Below, in pieces: positions 8,293-17,614 of a stretch of 64,000 bases of DNA. The DNA is from Treponema sp. (GTDB taxonomy: Bacteria > Spirochaetota > Spirochaetia > Treponematales > Treponemataceae): contig JAEEVR010000012.1 in the NCBI GenBank assembly GCA_016290995.1, positions 1 through 64,000 on the forward strand. Reading direction: 5' to 3'. Each line of letters opens with the position of its first letter. Within the stretch, counting starts at the first letter, position 1. The translations under genes and the position numbers were made by a program. The notes beneath the pieces were generated by a model that made no database searches, was not told the DNA's origin, and worked only from the letters and a program-made list of their open reading frames with translations.

Positions 8293-8986
8293 CGCGAGTG
8301 ATAGTAAGGCCAAAATGCGCGGCGAAAAACAAGAATCGTTTGCAAGCCTAAAAAGCGGCGGCCTGCGCGACGCCCTGCGACTCTACGCCGTCACCGACCG
8401 TCACTGGCTTAACGGAAGAACGCTTGCAGAATGCGTCGCGCAAGCGATTGACGGCGGCGCGACTTTTGTCCAATTGCGCGAAAAAGATTTGGGCGAGGAA
8501 GAGTTTTTGAACGAAGCCCGCGCGCTAAAAAAACTTTGCGCCAGCCGCGGCGTTCCCTTTGTGGTCAACGACAACGTAATGATTGCAAAAGAGGCCCACG
8601 CGGACGGAGTTCACGTCGGCCAATCCGACATGGCTTGCCTAGAGGCGCGCCGCCTTTTGGGGCCTGACAGCATTATCGGGGTAAGCGCGCAGACCGTTGA
8701 GCAAGCGGTCTTGGCGGAAAAACAAGGCGCCGACTATCTTGGCGTTGGAGCGGTGTTCGCAACCGGAAGCAAGGCCGACGCGGATAGCGTTCCGATAGAG
8801 ACGCTAAAAGAAATTTGCGCGGCGGTAAAAATTCCTGTTGTTGCCATCGGCGGAATCAACGCGGGCAATGTCCACGAGTTAAAGGGAAGCGGAATCGCGG
8901 GCGTAAGCGTCATCAGCGCGATTTTTGCCAACGATGACATTCGCGCCGCGACAAAAAAATTAGCGGAGAAAGCCGCGGATCTTTGA
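8279..8986 (+). CDS. thiE: Thiamine-phosphate synthase
   Basis: LRLYAVTDRHWLNGRTL...GATFVQLREKDL...VNDNVMIAKEAHADGVHVGQSD; overlaps thiM by 14 bp. Confidence 0.94.
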   Translation: MKLDSASDSKAKMRGEKQESFASLKSGGLRDALRLYAVTDRHWLNGRTLAECVAQAIDGGATFVQLREKDLGEEEFLNEARALKKLCASRGVPFVVNDNVMIAKEAHADGVHVGQSDMACLEARRLLGPDSIIGVSAQTVEQAVLAEKQGADYLGVGAVFATGSKADADSVPIETLKEICAAVKIPVVAIGGINAGNVHELKGSGIAGVSVISAIFANDDIRAATKKLAEKAADL

Positions 8987-9063
8987 AAGACCAAAAGGCG
9001 GCGAAAAAATAAAATGCCTTGGGGGCACCACTTGGCATAAAGCAGAATCCTAGGAGGACAAAA

Positions 9064-9870
9064 ATGAAAACTGCTTTAACGATCGCTGGAAGCGATTCCA
9101 GCGGAGGCGCCGGCATTCAAGCGGACATCAAGACTATGACGGCAAACGGCGTGTTTGCCATGAGCGCCGTCACAGCCTTGACCGCCCAGAACACGACCGG
9201 CGTAACTAGCATTATGGAATCCACGCCGGAATTTTTGCGCGAGCAAATCCGCGCGGTAGTCACCGACATTTTTCCCGACGCGGTAAAAGTCGGAATGGTA
9301 TCTTCATCGGCGCTCATTCAAGTCATCGCCGATTCAATCAAAGAATTTAATTTGAAGAACATCGTAGTCGACCCTGTCATGGTCGCCACAAGCGGCGCAA
9401 AATTGATAAGCGACGACGCGATTGGCGCTTTGAAGGAACGCTTGCTGCCGCTTGCGACAGTTATAACGCCTAACATTCCCGAAGCGGAAGTTCTTTGCGG
9501 AAATCCTATCCACAGCCCGGCCGACATGGAAGCCGCTGCCCAAGAAATCTATCAGTCGTTTGGCGTTGCGGTTTTAATAAAGGGCGGCCACAACCTCAAT
9601 GACGCCAACGATTATCTTTTCGGCAACATAGCCGGCGGCGAGCGCATGGGCCAATGGATTAACGGAAAACGAATCCAAAATCCCAACACTCACGGAACCG
9701 GTTGCACCCTATCCAGCGCGATCGCAAGCAATTTGGCCAAGGGCAAAAGTTTAGTCGAGTCCGTCCAGTCCGCCAAAAACTATCTTACAGGCGCGCTCGC
9801 CGCCATGCTCGATTTGGGAAAGGGTTCTGGGCCTATGAACCATGCATTTGCGATTGGCGGAGACTTTTAG
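9064..9870 (+). CDS. thiD: Hydroxymethylpyrimidine/phosphomethylpyrimidine kinase
   Basis: MKTALTIAGSDSSGGAGIQADIKTM...NTHGTGCTLSSAIA; AGGAGG upstream. Confidence 0.95.
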   Translation: MKTALTIAGSDSSGGAGIQADIKTMTANGVFAMSAVTALTAQNTTGVTSIMESTPEFLREQIRAVVTDIFPDAVKVGMVSSSALIQVIADSIKEFNLKNIVVDPVMVATSGAKLISDDAIGALKERLLPLATVITPNIPEAEVLCGNPIHSPADMEAAAQEIYQSFGVAVLIKGGHNLNDANDYLFGNIAGGERMGQWINGKRIQNPNTHGTGCTLSSAIASNLAKGKSLVESVQSAKNYLTGALAAMLDLGKGSGPMNHAFAIGGDF

Positions 9871-9933
9871 TATCGGTCGCAAGACCAAAACTGCCGGGCC
9901 CCTTCAATTTGGGCCGGCCTATAGGAGATTTAT

Positions 9934-11148
9934 ATGAGCGCTTTTTCATCAGCGTTGATTTGGTTTGGAGCGGGCGTCTCCATTGCCGAAATTATTACCG
10001 GAACTTATTTCGCGCCGCTAGGCTTTGCAAAAGGATTGGCGGCTATTGTAATCGGCCATGTTCTTGGCTGCGCGCTTTTGTTTTTGACCGGCGTTATTGG
10101 GGCCAAAAAAAAGATGGCCGCCATGCAGACGACCGCTTTGTCGTTTGGAAAATTTGGCGCCAAGTTTTTTGGCCTTTTGAACGCGGCGCAGCTTTTGGGC
10201 TGGACTGGAATTATGATTTACGACGGCTCCCTCTGCGCAAACACAATCATTAACGGCGCTAAAGATTATTCCAAGTTCGCCGCGCTCGCGATTGGCGTCT
10301 TGATTGTTGTTTGGATTTTGGCTGGCGTCCGTAATTTGGACAAGCTCAACTTCGCCGCGGCTGTGGCTCTTTTTTGCCTTACGATTTTGCTTTGCATGAA
10401 AATTTTTGGCGGCCTTTTTGGCGGGGCGGATTCTGGCGCTGCGATGGCGGCCGGCGCGGCGGGCGAAGGAATGGCGGACCAGACTCTTTCGTTTGGCGCG
10501 GCGATAGAGCTTTCTGTCGCGATGCCGCTTTCTTGGCTTCCTGTGATCAGCGACTACACAAAGGACGCAAAACGGCCTGTCGCAGTTTCGCTGGCCGCGG
10601 CTGTCGTTTATTTTTTTGTCAGCGTTTGGATGTACATGATTGGAATGGGAGCCGCGCTTGTGGCCGGCCAAAGCGAAATCGACGTTGTCATGCTAAAGAC
10701 TGGCTTGGGAATCGCCGCGCTTGTGATTGTCGTTCTTTCAACCGTGACAACGACTTACCTTGACGCGTATTCCGCGGGCGTTTCAAGCCAAAGCGTTCAC
10801 TCAAAAATCAACATAAAGGTCGCGGCGATTATAGTCGCTGTCTTGGGAACGGTTGGCGCGATTTTATTTAACATGGACAACATCACGGACTTTTTGTATT
10901 TGATTGGAAGCGTGTTCGCTCCGATGACGGCGATCCTGCTCGCAGACTTTTTTGTTCTTAAAAACGATTTCTCCAGCAAAACGATTGACGGAAAGCGCGT
11001 CGCCTTGTGGATTTTGGGCTTTATAATCTACAGGCTTTTTATGCGCTGTGACTTTGCCTTTGGCTGCACGCTCCCCGCGATGGCCGCCACGTTCGTTTTG
11101 TCGATCTTTTTGTCGGACTTTGGATTTTTGAGAAAAAAGAATTCTTGA
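9934..11148 (+). CDS. cytX: NCS1-family transporter, probable hydroxymethylpyrimidine transporter CytX
   Basis: Polytopic protein; IWFGAGVSIAEIITGTYFAPLGF; position in the thi operon. Confidence 0.82.
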   Translation: MSAFSSALIWFGAGVSIAEIITGTYFAPLGFAKGLAAIVIGHVLGCALLFLTGVIGAKKKMAAMQTTALSFGKFGAKFFGLLNAAQLLGWTGIMIYDGSLCANTIINGAKDYSKFAALAIGVLIVVWILAGVRNLDKLNFAAAVALFCLTILLCMKIFGGLFGGADSGAAMAAGAAGEGMADQTLSFGAAIELSVAMPLSWLPVISDYTKDAKRPVAVSLAAAVVYFFVSVWMYMIGMGAALVAGQSEIDVVMLKTGLGIAALVIVVLSTVTTTYLDAYSAGVSSQSVHSKINIKVAAIIVAVLGTVGAILFNMDNITDFLYLIGSVFAPMTAILLADFFVLKNDFSSKTIDGKRVALWILGFIIYRLFMRCDFAFGCTLPAMAATFVLSIFLSDFGFLRKKNS

Positions 11149-11173
11149 CCCAAAAAGGGCGCGTCGTTATAAT
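11145..11173 (+). promoter_or_regulatory. Near-consensus promoter of the DNA methyltransferase gene, predicted leaderless
   Basis: TTGACC (11145-11150)-N17-TATAAT (11168-11173)-6 nt-ATG 11180; -35 overlaps the cytX stop codon. Confidence 0.8.
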
Positions 11174-11179
11174 CTAAGA

Positions 11180-12187
11180 ATGGTAGAAGTAGAGAACAAA
11201 GCGTTAGCCGATTGCCAGTTTATAGATTTGTTTGCGGGCTTGGGCGGCTTTCGCTTGGCTCTTGAATCCTTGGGGGCCTCTTGCGTTTATTCAAGTGAAT
11301 GGGACAAGCAGGCGCAAAAAGTTTACCAAGAAAACTTTGGCGAGTGCCCCAACGGCGACATCACTCAAGTAGACGAAAAATCAATTCCAGCCCATGACAT
11401 TTGTTGCGCCGGTTTTCCTTGCCAGGCTTTTTCGATTAGCGGAAAAATGCGCGGTTTTGAGGACAGCCGCGGAACTTTGTTCTTTGACGTGGCGCGCATC
11501 GTAAAAGAAAAAAAGCCAAAAGTTGTCTTTATGGAAAACGTGCGGAACTTCGCGCGCCACGACGGCGGCCGCACGCTGCAAGTCGTTCAAAAAACGATGG
11601 AAGATTTGGGCTACGCTTTTTATTGGAAAGTTTTGAGCGCGCGGGATTACGGCGTTCCCCAAAAACGCGAGCGCGTTTATATGGTTTGCTTTAGAAAGGA
11701 TTTATTTTCTTGCGCGGACGACGGTTCCCGCAGAATCAATTTTGAGTTTCCAAAGCCGTTTCCTTTGACGCGCCACGTGGAAGATTTTTTGCTCCCCGAA
11801 TCCGACGAAACCCGCGCCCTTTATGACGAGCGCTATCCGATGATCTTAAATCCAAAGAAAAAAGAAAAGTACAGCTCAAAGGCTATCAAGCTTGCGATCG
11901 TAAACAAGGGCGGCCAGGGCGAGCGCGTCTATTCAACAAAAGGAATCGCGGTAACCTTAAGCGCTTACGGCGGAGGAGTCTTTGCAAAGACCGGAGGCTA
12001 TTTGGTCAACGGAAAGCCGCGCCGTTTGCATCCGCGCGAGTGCGCTCGTTTGATGGGCTACCCTGATTCCTACAAAATTTCAAAAAGGCCCAACCAAGCC
12101 TACAAGCAATTCGGCAACTCAGTCGTGGTTGACGTGCTTCAGTTGATCGCCGTTCAAATCGCAAAGGCGCTAAAGAGCGCGAATTAA
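11180..12187 (+). CDS. DNA (cytosine-5)-methyltransferase
   Basis: FIDLFAGLGGFRLAL, CCAGFPCQAFSISGKMRGFEDSRG, FMENVRNF, QKRERVYMV, QFGNSVV. Confidence 0.95.
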   Translation: MVEVENKALADCQFIDLFAGLGGFRLALESLGASCVYSSEWDKQAQKVYQENFGECPNGDITQVDEKSIPAHDICCAGFPCQAFSISGKMRGFEDSRGTLFFDVARIVKEKKPKVVFMENVRNFARHDGGRTLQVVQKTMEDLGYAFYWKVLSARDYGVPQKRERVYMVCFRKDLFSCADDGSRRINFEFPKPFPLTRHVEDFLLPESDETRALYDERYPMILNPKKKEKYSSKAIKLAIVNKGGQGERVYSTKGIAVTLSAYGGGVFAKTGGYLVNGKPRRLHPRECARLMGYPDSYKISKRPNQAYKQFGNSVVVDVLQLIAVQIAKALKSAN

Positions 12188-12188
12188 G

Positions 12189-12641
12189 ATGGACACGCTG
12201 ACAAAAGAGCAACGGCATTTTGTAATGTCCCAAATTAAAAGCAGCGACACCAAGCCTGAGCTTTTGGTCCGTTCCTACTTGCACAGACTGGGCTTTAGGT
12301 TCAGGAAAAACGACAAGCGCTTGACTGGAAAGCCCGACCTTTATTTTCCGCGCTACTACGCGGTGATTTTTGTCAACGGCTGTTTTTGGCACGGCCACCG
12401 TTCCTGCCGCAAAGTAAGAATTCCAAAGAGCAACACGGAGTATTGGACGCAAAAAATCGAGCGCAACAAAGAGCGCGACAAGGAAGAAGTCAAAAGCCTT
12501 TTGGAGCAAGGCCACAGAGTCGGCGTTGTTTGGGAATGTTCGATTACCGGAAAGAACCGCGCTCAAAAAATACAAGCCCTCTCCGAAAGCGTAGCGCTTT
12601 GGCTGGAAGAGGGCTTTGACCAAAACTACAAAGAATTCTAA
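12189..12641 (+). CDS. vsr: Very-short-patch-repair (Vsr) endonuclease
   Basis: SQIKSSDTKPELLVRSYLHRLGFRFR...LTGKPDLYFPRYYAVIFVNGCFWHGH. Confidence 0.93.
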   Translation: MDTLTKEQRHFVMSQIKSSDTKPELLVRSYLHRLGFRFRKNDKRLTGKPDLYFPRYYAVIFVNGCFWHGHRSCRKVRIPKSNTEYWTQKIERNKERDKEEVKSLLEQGHRVGVVWECSITGKNRAQKIQALSESVALWLEEGFDQNYKEF

Positions 12642-13837
12642 AGGCCCTTTGCCCAAATGTAAGTGCTAAGGTAGGGGTCCGGCTTGATCGCGCTTGGGCT
12701 TTCCCAAACTTCGTCAATCAAGCCTTTTGAATTTATGCGGCCAATGCGGACTCGTTTTTGCAAGTGTTGGTTTTCGCCGTCGATTTTTACGATTCCTTCG
12801 GGCGCGTCGTAGCTTAAGCCTTTGGCGGCGATTCTGACTTTTTCGGTGTCAAAGGAGCCGGCTTTTTCGCAAGCCAAGGCCCACAGTTGGACGGCGATAT
12901 ATGCCGCCTCCATCGGGTCTCCGATAATTTTGTCTTGTCCGTACAACTCCTTGTAGCGCTGGACAAAAGTTTTGTTTTGGAACGACGCGATGGTTTGGAA
13001 GTAACACCATGTTGCCAGATGGCCTTCGACAAACTGGGGGCCGATGTAAAGCGCCTCTCTTTCTGAAACGGAAAAGCTCATTACAGGAATGTCTTTGGGC
13101 GTCACGCCGGCCTCCCGGAGCTGGATAAAAAAGGCTTTGTTGGACGCGCCGTTGATTGTGTTGATTATGACGTCTGGCTTTTTGGCGACTATGTCTTGAA
13201 TTACGTCCCTAAAATTGTCGGCGTCAAGCGGCTTGTATTCCTCTCCGACTACAACGCCCCCCAAATAATTCAAGTGCGCCTTTGCGATTTTGTTTGCCGT
13301 TCGCGGAAAGATGTAGTCCGAGCCGACTAAGTACATGCGTTTTCCAAAATTGTCAAAGCAGAATTCAACGCCTGGAGCGACTTGCTGGTTTGGCGCGCTG
13401 CCTGTGTACATTATGTTTGGGCTTGCTTCCATTCCTTCATATTGCAAGGGGTACCAAAGCAAGCCGTAAATGTCGGGCGACTCGACGACGTTGAGGACTT
13501 CTTTTCTTGAAGCGGATGTCCAGCAGCCGAAAATTGTCGCGACCTTGTCTTCCTCGAACATCTTTCTCGCTTGTTTTTTAAACACGGCTGGATCGCTTTG
13601 GCCGTCAAGCTGAACGATTTGGATTTGCTTTCCAAGTACGCCGCCCCTTGCGTTTATTTCGCTAATCGCCATTTTCTCCGCGTTGGCCAAGCCTTCTTCG
13701 CTTTTTGCCATCGCTCCTGTCAGCGAATGCAAGATTCCCACTTTTACGACGTTTTGATTTTTTTTGTTTGAGCAAGCCGCCGTTAATGCAACTAAAATGC
13801 TTGCGGCCGCAAGTGCCAAGAATTTACTGGCTTTCAT
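12638..13837 (-). CDS. UrtA/AmiC-like branched-chain amino acid/urea-type substrate-binding lipoprotein
   Basis: Lipobox LTAACSNKK; VVKVGILHSLTGAMAKSEEGLANAEKMAISEINARGGVLGKQIQ...; 4-bp overlap with upstream cyclase gene. Confidence 0.85.
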   Translation of the reverse strand: MKASKFLALAAASILVALTAACSNKKNQNVVKVGILHSLTGAMAKSEEGLANAEKMAISEINARGGVLGKQIQIVQLDGQSDPAVFKKQARKMFEEDKVATIFGCWTSASRKEVLNVVESPDIYGLLWYPLQYEGMEASPNIMYTGSAPNQQVAPGVEFCFDNFGKRMYLVGSDYIFPRTANKIAKAHLNYLGGVVVGEEYKPLDADNFRDVIQDIVAKKPDVIINTINGASNKAFFIQLREAGVTPKDIPVMSFSVSEREALYIGPQFVEGHLATWCYFQTIASFQNKTFVQRYKELYGQDKIIGDPMEAAYIAVQLWALACEKAGSFDTEKVRIAAKGLSYDAPEGIVKIDGENQHLQKRVRIGRINSKGLIDEVWESPSAIKPDPYLSTYIWAKGL

Positions 13838-16800
13838 TTTGTTCCTCCCGGCAGAATGTCGTAAGTTGTCATAATGCCTTTGCCTTTAATGTCGCATTCA
13901 ATCGGTTCGCTAAAGTTAAAGTTCGACATGCCCTTGATTCTTTCGTAAACCGCTTCTGAAATTTTTATTTCGCCGGGCGTCGCCGCGCTTTCCATGCGGC
14001 TTGCGACATTGACTGTGTTTCCCCAAACGTCGTAGATGAATTTTGTCTTTCCGATGACGCCGGCGTTGGCGGGGCCTGAGTTCAAGCCGATTCTGATGTT
14101 GAATTTTATCATCGCCTTTTCGTTGTAGGCCGCCAAGTCTTCCATCATTCCAAGCGCGAACTTTACCATTATTTCGGCATGGCGTTCGTTGGGTTCCGGC
14201 AAGCCGCAGCCGGCCATGTAAGCGTCTCCGATTGTCTTGATTTTTTCAACGCCCATGTTTTTGGCGCGTTCGTCAAAGCGGCTGAACAAGTCGTTGAGCG
14301 CGAAGGCGATTTCTTCCGCCGTGTGCTCGCTTGAAGTCTTTGTGAAGTTTTGGATGTCGGAGAACAAAATCGTCACGTCAGAGAAGTTTTCGCCGATTGA
14401 GTGAATGTTGTCGCGCAATTCGTTGGCAATCTTGTGCGGCAAAATGGCGTGCAGCAATTGGTCTGATTTTTCTTTCTCGATTTCCAACTGCTTTGTGCGC
14501 TTTTTCACCAAGTTTTCCAAGCGAAGGTTTTCTAGCTTGATTCGCCTTTGCTTTAAGTAAAAAATTGTCACGATCGTTCCAAAGAAAGCGATTGTGGCCA
14601 AAACCCAAAACCATTTTGTTTGGTAAAAGTAGGGCTTTTGGACAAAGAGCATTGTCTCGGCTTTTGGAGAAATCAAGCCCTCGCCGTTAATCGCGTTGAC
14701 CATGAATGTGTGGCGGCCAGGCTTTAAGTTGGTGTATGAAATCGTCCTTATTGAGCTTGCTTCCGAAAAATCGTCTTCAAAGCCGGTCAGCCTGTGCGTG
14801 AATTTTATTTTTTCAGGAGCGTTAAAGCTAAGGCCCGTGTATTTGATTTCGACGCGCTTTGTTCCCGGCTTTAGCTCGATAAAGTTGGTCGGCTGCTTTT
14901 GTTCCACAGAGTCAATTTTTATGGTTTCGATGCAGACCAATGGAAGGACTGGATTTGCGCGAACTTTTTGCGGGTCGTAAATCGCAAAGCCGTCAACGGT
15001 CGCAAACCACAAGCGGCCAAGGCGGTCGCACATGCTCAATGAAGTTGACGTTGGACCGTCAGAATCAAAGCCTTCGTTTTTGTTGTAATACTTGATCGCG
15101 ATTTTTCCTCTTGTTCCTTCCGCCGCCGCGACAAAGTCCTCAAAGGGAGCGCATGCGATTCCGTAATTGCTGGTTATCCAAGCCTGGTTCATTTTGTCAA
15201 AGAAAATTTGGAAGACGGAATCCGTTTCCAAGCCGTTGACTGAATTCACTGTTTGGAATTTTGTTGGCAGGCGCTGCTGGGAACTGTCGTACGACGGGCA
15301 GCGGGCAAGCCCTGTTCCTGTGCTGATCCAATAAGAGCCCTGCTTGTCTTGGCAAATCTTGAATATGATGTTTCCCGGCAAGCCGTGCTCGGATGTTTGC
15401 CGGCCAAGAATCGTTTCGTCTTTCATGTAGTAAACGCCGCCGCCGTCGGTTCCGATCCAGAACAAGTCGTTCTTGTCCTTGTAAATGCACATGACGTATT
15501 CGTTTGTGAGTCCGTTGACTTGGCGGAAATTTTTTATGCTTCCGTCCCGGTGAATCACGCTAAGGCCATTTGTCGTTCCAACGTATATTTCGCCGGGCTG
15601 GCTTTCTATCGCGACGCGGATTTTGTTTCCCGCAAGTCCGTCGTCCGTAGACCAGGTTTTTATTTGGCCGGAGCGGACGTTGTACCTGATGAGTCCCGGC
15701 TTTGAATAGCAACAGGCCAGGATGTCTCCGTTTGAGACGATTTCTACGTGGCGGACGCGAATCTCTTTTGTAAAATCCGTAAGGCGGTTGTAAAACGGCT
15801 TTCCGTTTTTGTATGCAAGAACTCCTTCGTCGGTCGCAAGCCAAACTGTTCCGTCGCGCCCTTCGGCAATGGCGTTTGTTGTGTTTGAGCTTTTTACCAT
15901 TTTAAAGCGGCCTTGCGTCAGTTTTCCGACTCCGTTCCTGTCTGTCGAAATCCAAATGTTTCCTTCGCGGTCGCAAATTATTTTATTGATTTTGGCGCCT
16001 TCTATTCCCTTTATGCGGCATTCATAGAATTTTCCGCCGCTATATGCGACAAGGCCTTCGTTCGTTCCAAACCAAATGTTTCCGTCGGGAGCGGGGTAAA
16101 TCGTTCCTGTGGCCGTGTAGTCCAAAAAGGTTCCTGTCAAAACTCGCGTGGCCTTACCGTTCTTTATTTGGTAGATGCCCTTTGTTCCAAGCGCTATCCA
16201 ATAGTTTCCTTGCTTGTCTTGCGTTATCGCCGTTGCTGTGTATTCTTCGAAAGAGTTCATAAAGGGAACGGATCGGAAAAGTCCGTTGATGAAAATGAAA
16301 AGTCCTTTTTCGTTTTCTGTCGTAAGCCAAACACAGCCCGCGGTGTCGCAGTAAAGGCTTGTGCAAAGAATTCCCTTCGCAACCGTTCCCGGCTCAAACT
16401 GCGGATTTATTAAATGCTTTTCGTGGGTCAAGCAAACAACGCCAGCCGACGTTCCAACCCAAATGTTTTGCTTTTTGTCCTCGACAATCGCGCGGACTGA
16501 ATTGTTCGGAAGGCCGTTTTGCGTTGTGAAGGACAAGTTGTTTCCGTCGTGGGAAAGCATTTGCAAGCCTTCGTCGTTTGAGCAAACCCAAGTGTTTCCG
16601 TCAATGTCCTGCAAGAGCGCCCTGGCCGAAGCGAACGTTATGTTGTTGTCTTTTCCCCGCCTCAGCGTGGTGAATTCCAAGCCGTCAAAGCGGACAAGGC
16701 CTTCGTAAGTTCCGATATTGATAAAGCCGTCGCGAGTCTGTATTACGTCGGTGGCGGTGGTTCCTTTAAGCCCGCCAAAGGAATTCCACGATTGGTAGAC

Positions 16801-16884
16801 ATAATTGTCAAAAAATGAGTCTTCCGCAAAAGAAGCGCCCGCAAGAACAAGGCCCGCGAGAATGAACGAAAACGATCTTTTCAT
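13834..16884 (-). CDS. Periplasmic two-component-regulator-type propeller + Y_Y_Y domain + TM + class III adenylate cyclase
   Basis: Repeated (I/V)W(I/V)(G/A/S)T-type propeller blades; TM WFWVLATIAFFGTIVTIFYL; cyclase VTILFSDIQNFT, KIKTIGDAYMA, YDVWGNTVNVASRMES. Confidence 0.88.
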   Translation of the reverse strand: MKRSFSFILAGLVLAGASFAEDSFFDNYVYQSWNSFGGLKGTTATDVIQTRDGFINIGTYEGLVRFDGLEFTTLRRGKDNNITFASARALLQDIDGNTWVCSNDEGLQMLSHDGNNLSFTTQNGLPNNSVRAIVEDKKQNIWVGTSAGVVCLTHEKHLINPQFEPGTVAKGILCTSLYCDTAGCVWLTTENEKGLFIFINGLFRSVPFMNSFEEYTATAITQDKQGNYWIALGTKGIYQIKNGKATRVLTGTFLDYTATGTIYPAPDGNIWFGTNEGLVAYSGGKFYECRIKGIEGAKINKIICDREGNIWISTDRNGVGKLTQGRFKMVKSSNTTNAIAEGRDGTVWLATDEGVLAYKNGKPFYNRLTDFTKEIRVRHVEIVSNGDILACCYSKPGLIRYNVRSGQIKTWSTDDGLAGNKIRVAIESQPGEIYVGTTNGLSVIHRDGSIKNFRQVNGLTNEYVMCIYKDKNDLFWIGTDGGGVYYMKDETILGRQTSEHGLPGNIIFKICQDKQGSYWISTGTGLARCPSYDSSQQRLPTKFQTVNSVNGLETDSVFQIFFDKMNQAWITSNYGIACAPFEDFVAAAEGTRGKIAIKYYNKNEGFDSDGPTSTSLSMCDRLGRLWFATVDGFAIYDPQKVRANPVLPLVCIETIKIDSVEQKQPTNFIELKPGTKRVEIKYTGLSFNAPEKIKFTHRLTGFEDDFSEASSIRTISYTNLKPGRHTFMVNAINGEGLISPKAETMLFVQKPYFYQTKWFWVLATIAFFGTIVTIFYLKQRRIKLENLRLENLVKKRTKQLEIEKEKSDQLLHAILPHKIANELRDNIHSIGENFSDVTILFSDIQNFTKTSSEHTAEEIAFALNDLFSRFDERAKNMGVEKIKTIGDAYMAGCGLPEPNERHAEIMVKFALGMMEDLAAYNEKAMIKFNIRIGLNSGPANAGVIGKTKFIYDVWGNTVNVASRMESAATPGEIKISEAVYERIKGMSNFNFSEPIECDIKGKGIMTTYDILPGGTK

Positions 16885-16891
16885 GCCGTAT

Positions 16892-16920
16892 ATTGTAAAC
16901 CCAAAAGGCGAAATTTGCAA
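16892..16920 (-). promoter_or_regulatory. Promoter of propeller-cyclase gene, predicted leaderless
   Basis: TTGCAA (16920-16915)-N17-TACAAT (16897-16892)-7 nt-ATG 16884. Confidence 0.65.
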
Positions 16921-16975
16921 TAATTCAGCGATTCAGCCGTCTAAAGGCCGCCGCTTACAAGTGCGTTGGCTCCGC

Positions 16976-17614
16976 TTAAAAGCCCCGCCTGTTTGCCGCC
17001 GCGCGCCTTGTCGTCTCGGCCTTTTGAAGCATCGCTAGCAATAGCGCTTGAAGTTCCCGCAAAAAAAACGCGGCCGCCCTTATTGGATTTTTCCTTGCCT
17101 TTGCGCTTGTTCTTGCGCGCGCCGCAAGCTTTATCTTTTCCCATTCGCTAAAAATTTGCGGAATGAAATTTATCGCCAGCGTTACAAAAAGAGGCAGTCG
17201 CAGCGCTTCTTGGATTTGGACCATCGTCGTCGTTTCAAAAACGCATTGCGCTGCAAGCGCGCTTGTCAAAAAGCGAACGCTGTACAAAAGCGCGTAAGAA
17301 GCGCCGTCAACCCAAGATGCGGCGGGCGATCCGACGATTTTTAGCGCGGCGACCATAAGGCCAAGAATTAGGACAAAGCGCAGGTCCGCGAGGCTTTTCC
17401 AATTGGCGCCCGACAAAAAAAACAGCGCGGCGCTCGCCGCAAAACAAAGAGCCGTTCGCGCGATTGTCTGGCCGCTAAAAATTTCCTTTGCGCTTTCGGG
17501 CGTCTTTCCCCAAAAGACAAAGACGCTAAAGGCGAGCAGAAAAATTATTTTAAGGCCGGCGTTCGTCCTGTGCAAAAAAGACGCGCCGCGCCGGTATGAG
17601 AACAAGGCCGCTAC
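16976..17614 (-). CDS. bioN: ECF transporter transmembrane subunit (EcfT/BioN-like)
   Basis: FLHRTNAGLKIIFLLAFSVFVF; ARTSAKARKNP-type coupling helix; next to bioM/bioY. Confidence 0.8.
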   Translation of the reverse strand, partial: VAALFSYRRGASFLHRTNAGLKIIFLLAFSVFVFWGKTPESAKEIFSGQTIARTALCFAASAALFFLSGANWKSLADLRFVLILGLMVAALKIVGSPAASWVDGASYALLYSVRFLTSALAAQCVFETTTMVQIQEALRLPLFVTLAINFIPQIFSEWEKIKLAARARTSAKARKNPIRAAAFFLRELQALLLAMLQKAETTRRAAANRRGF

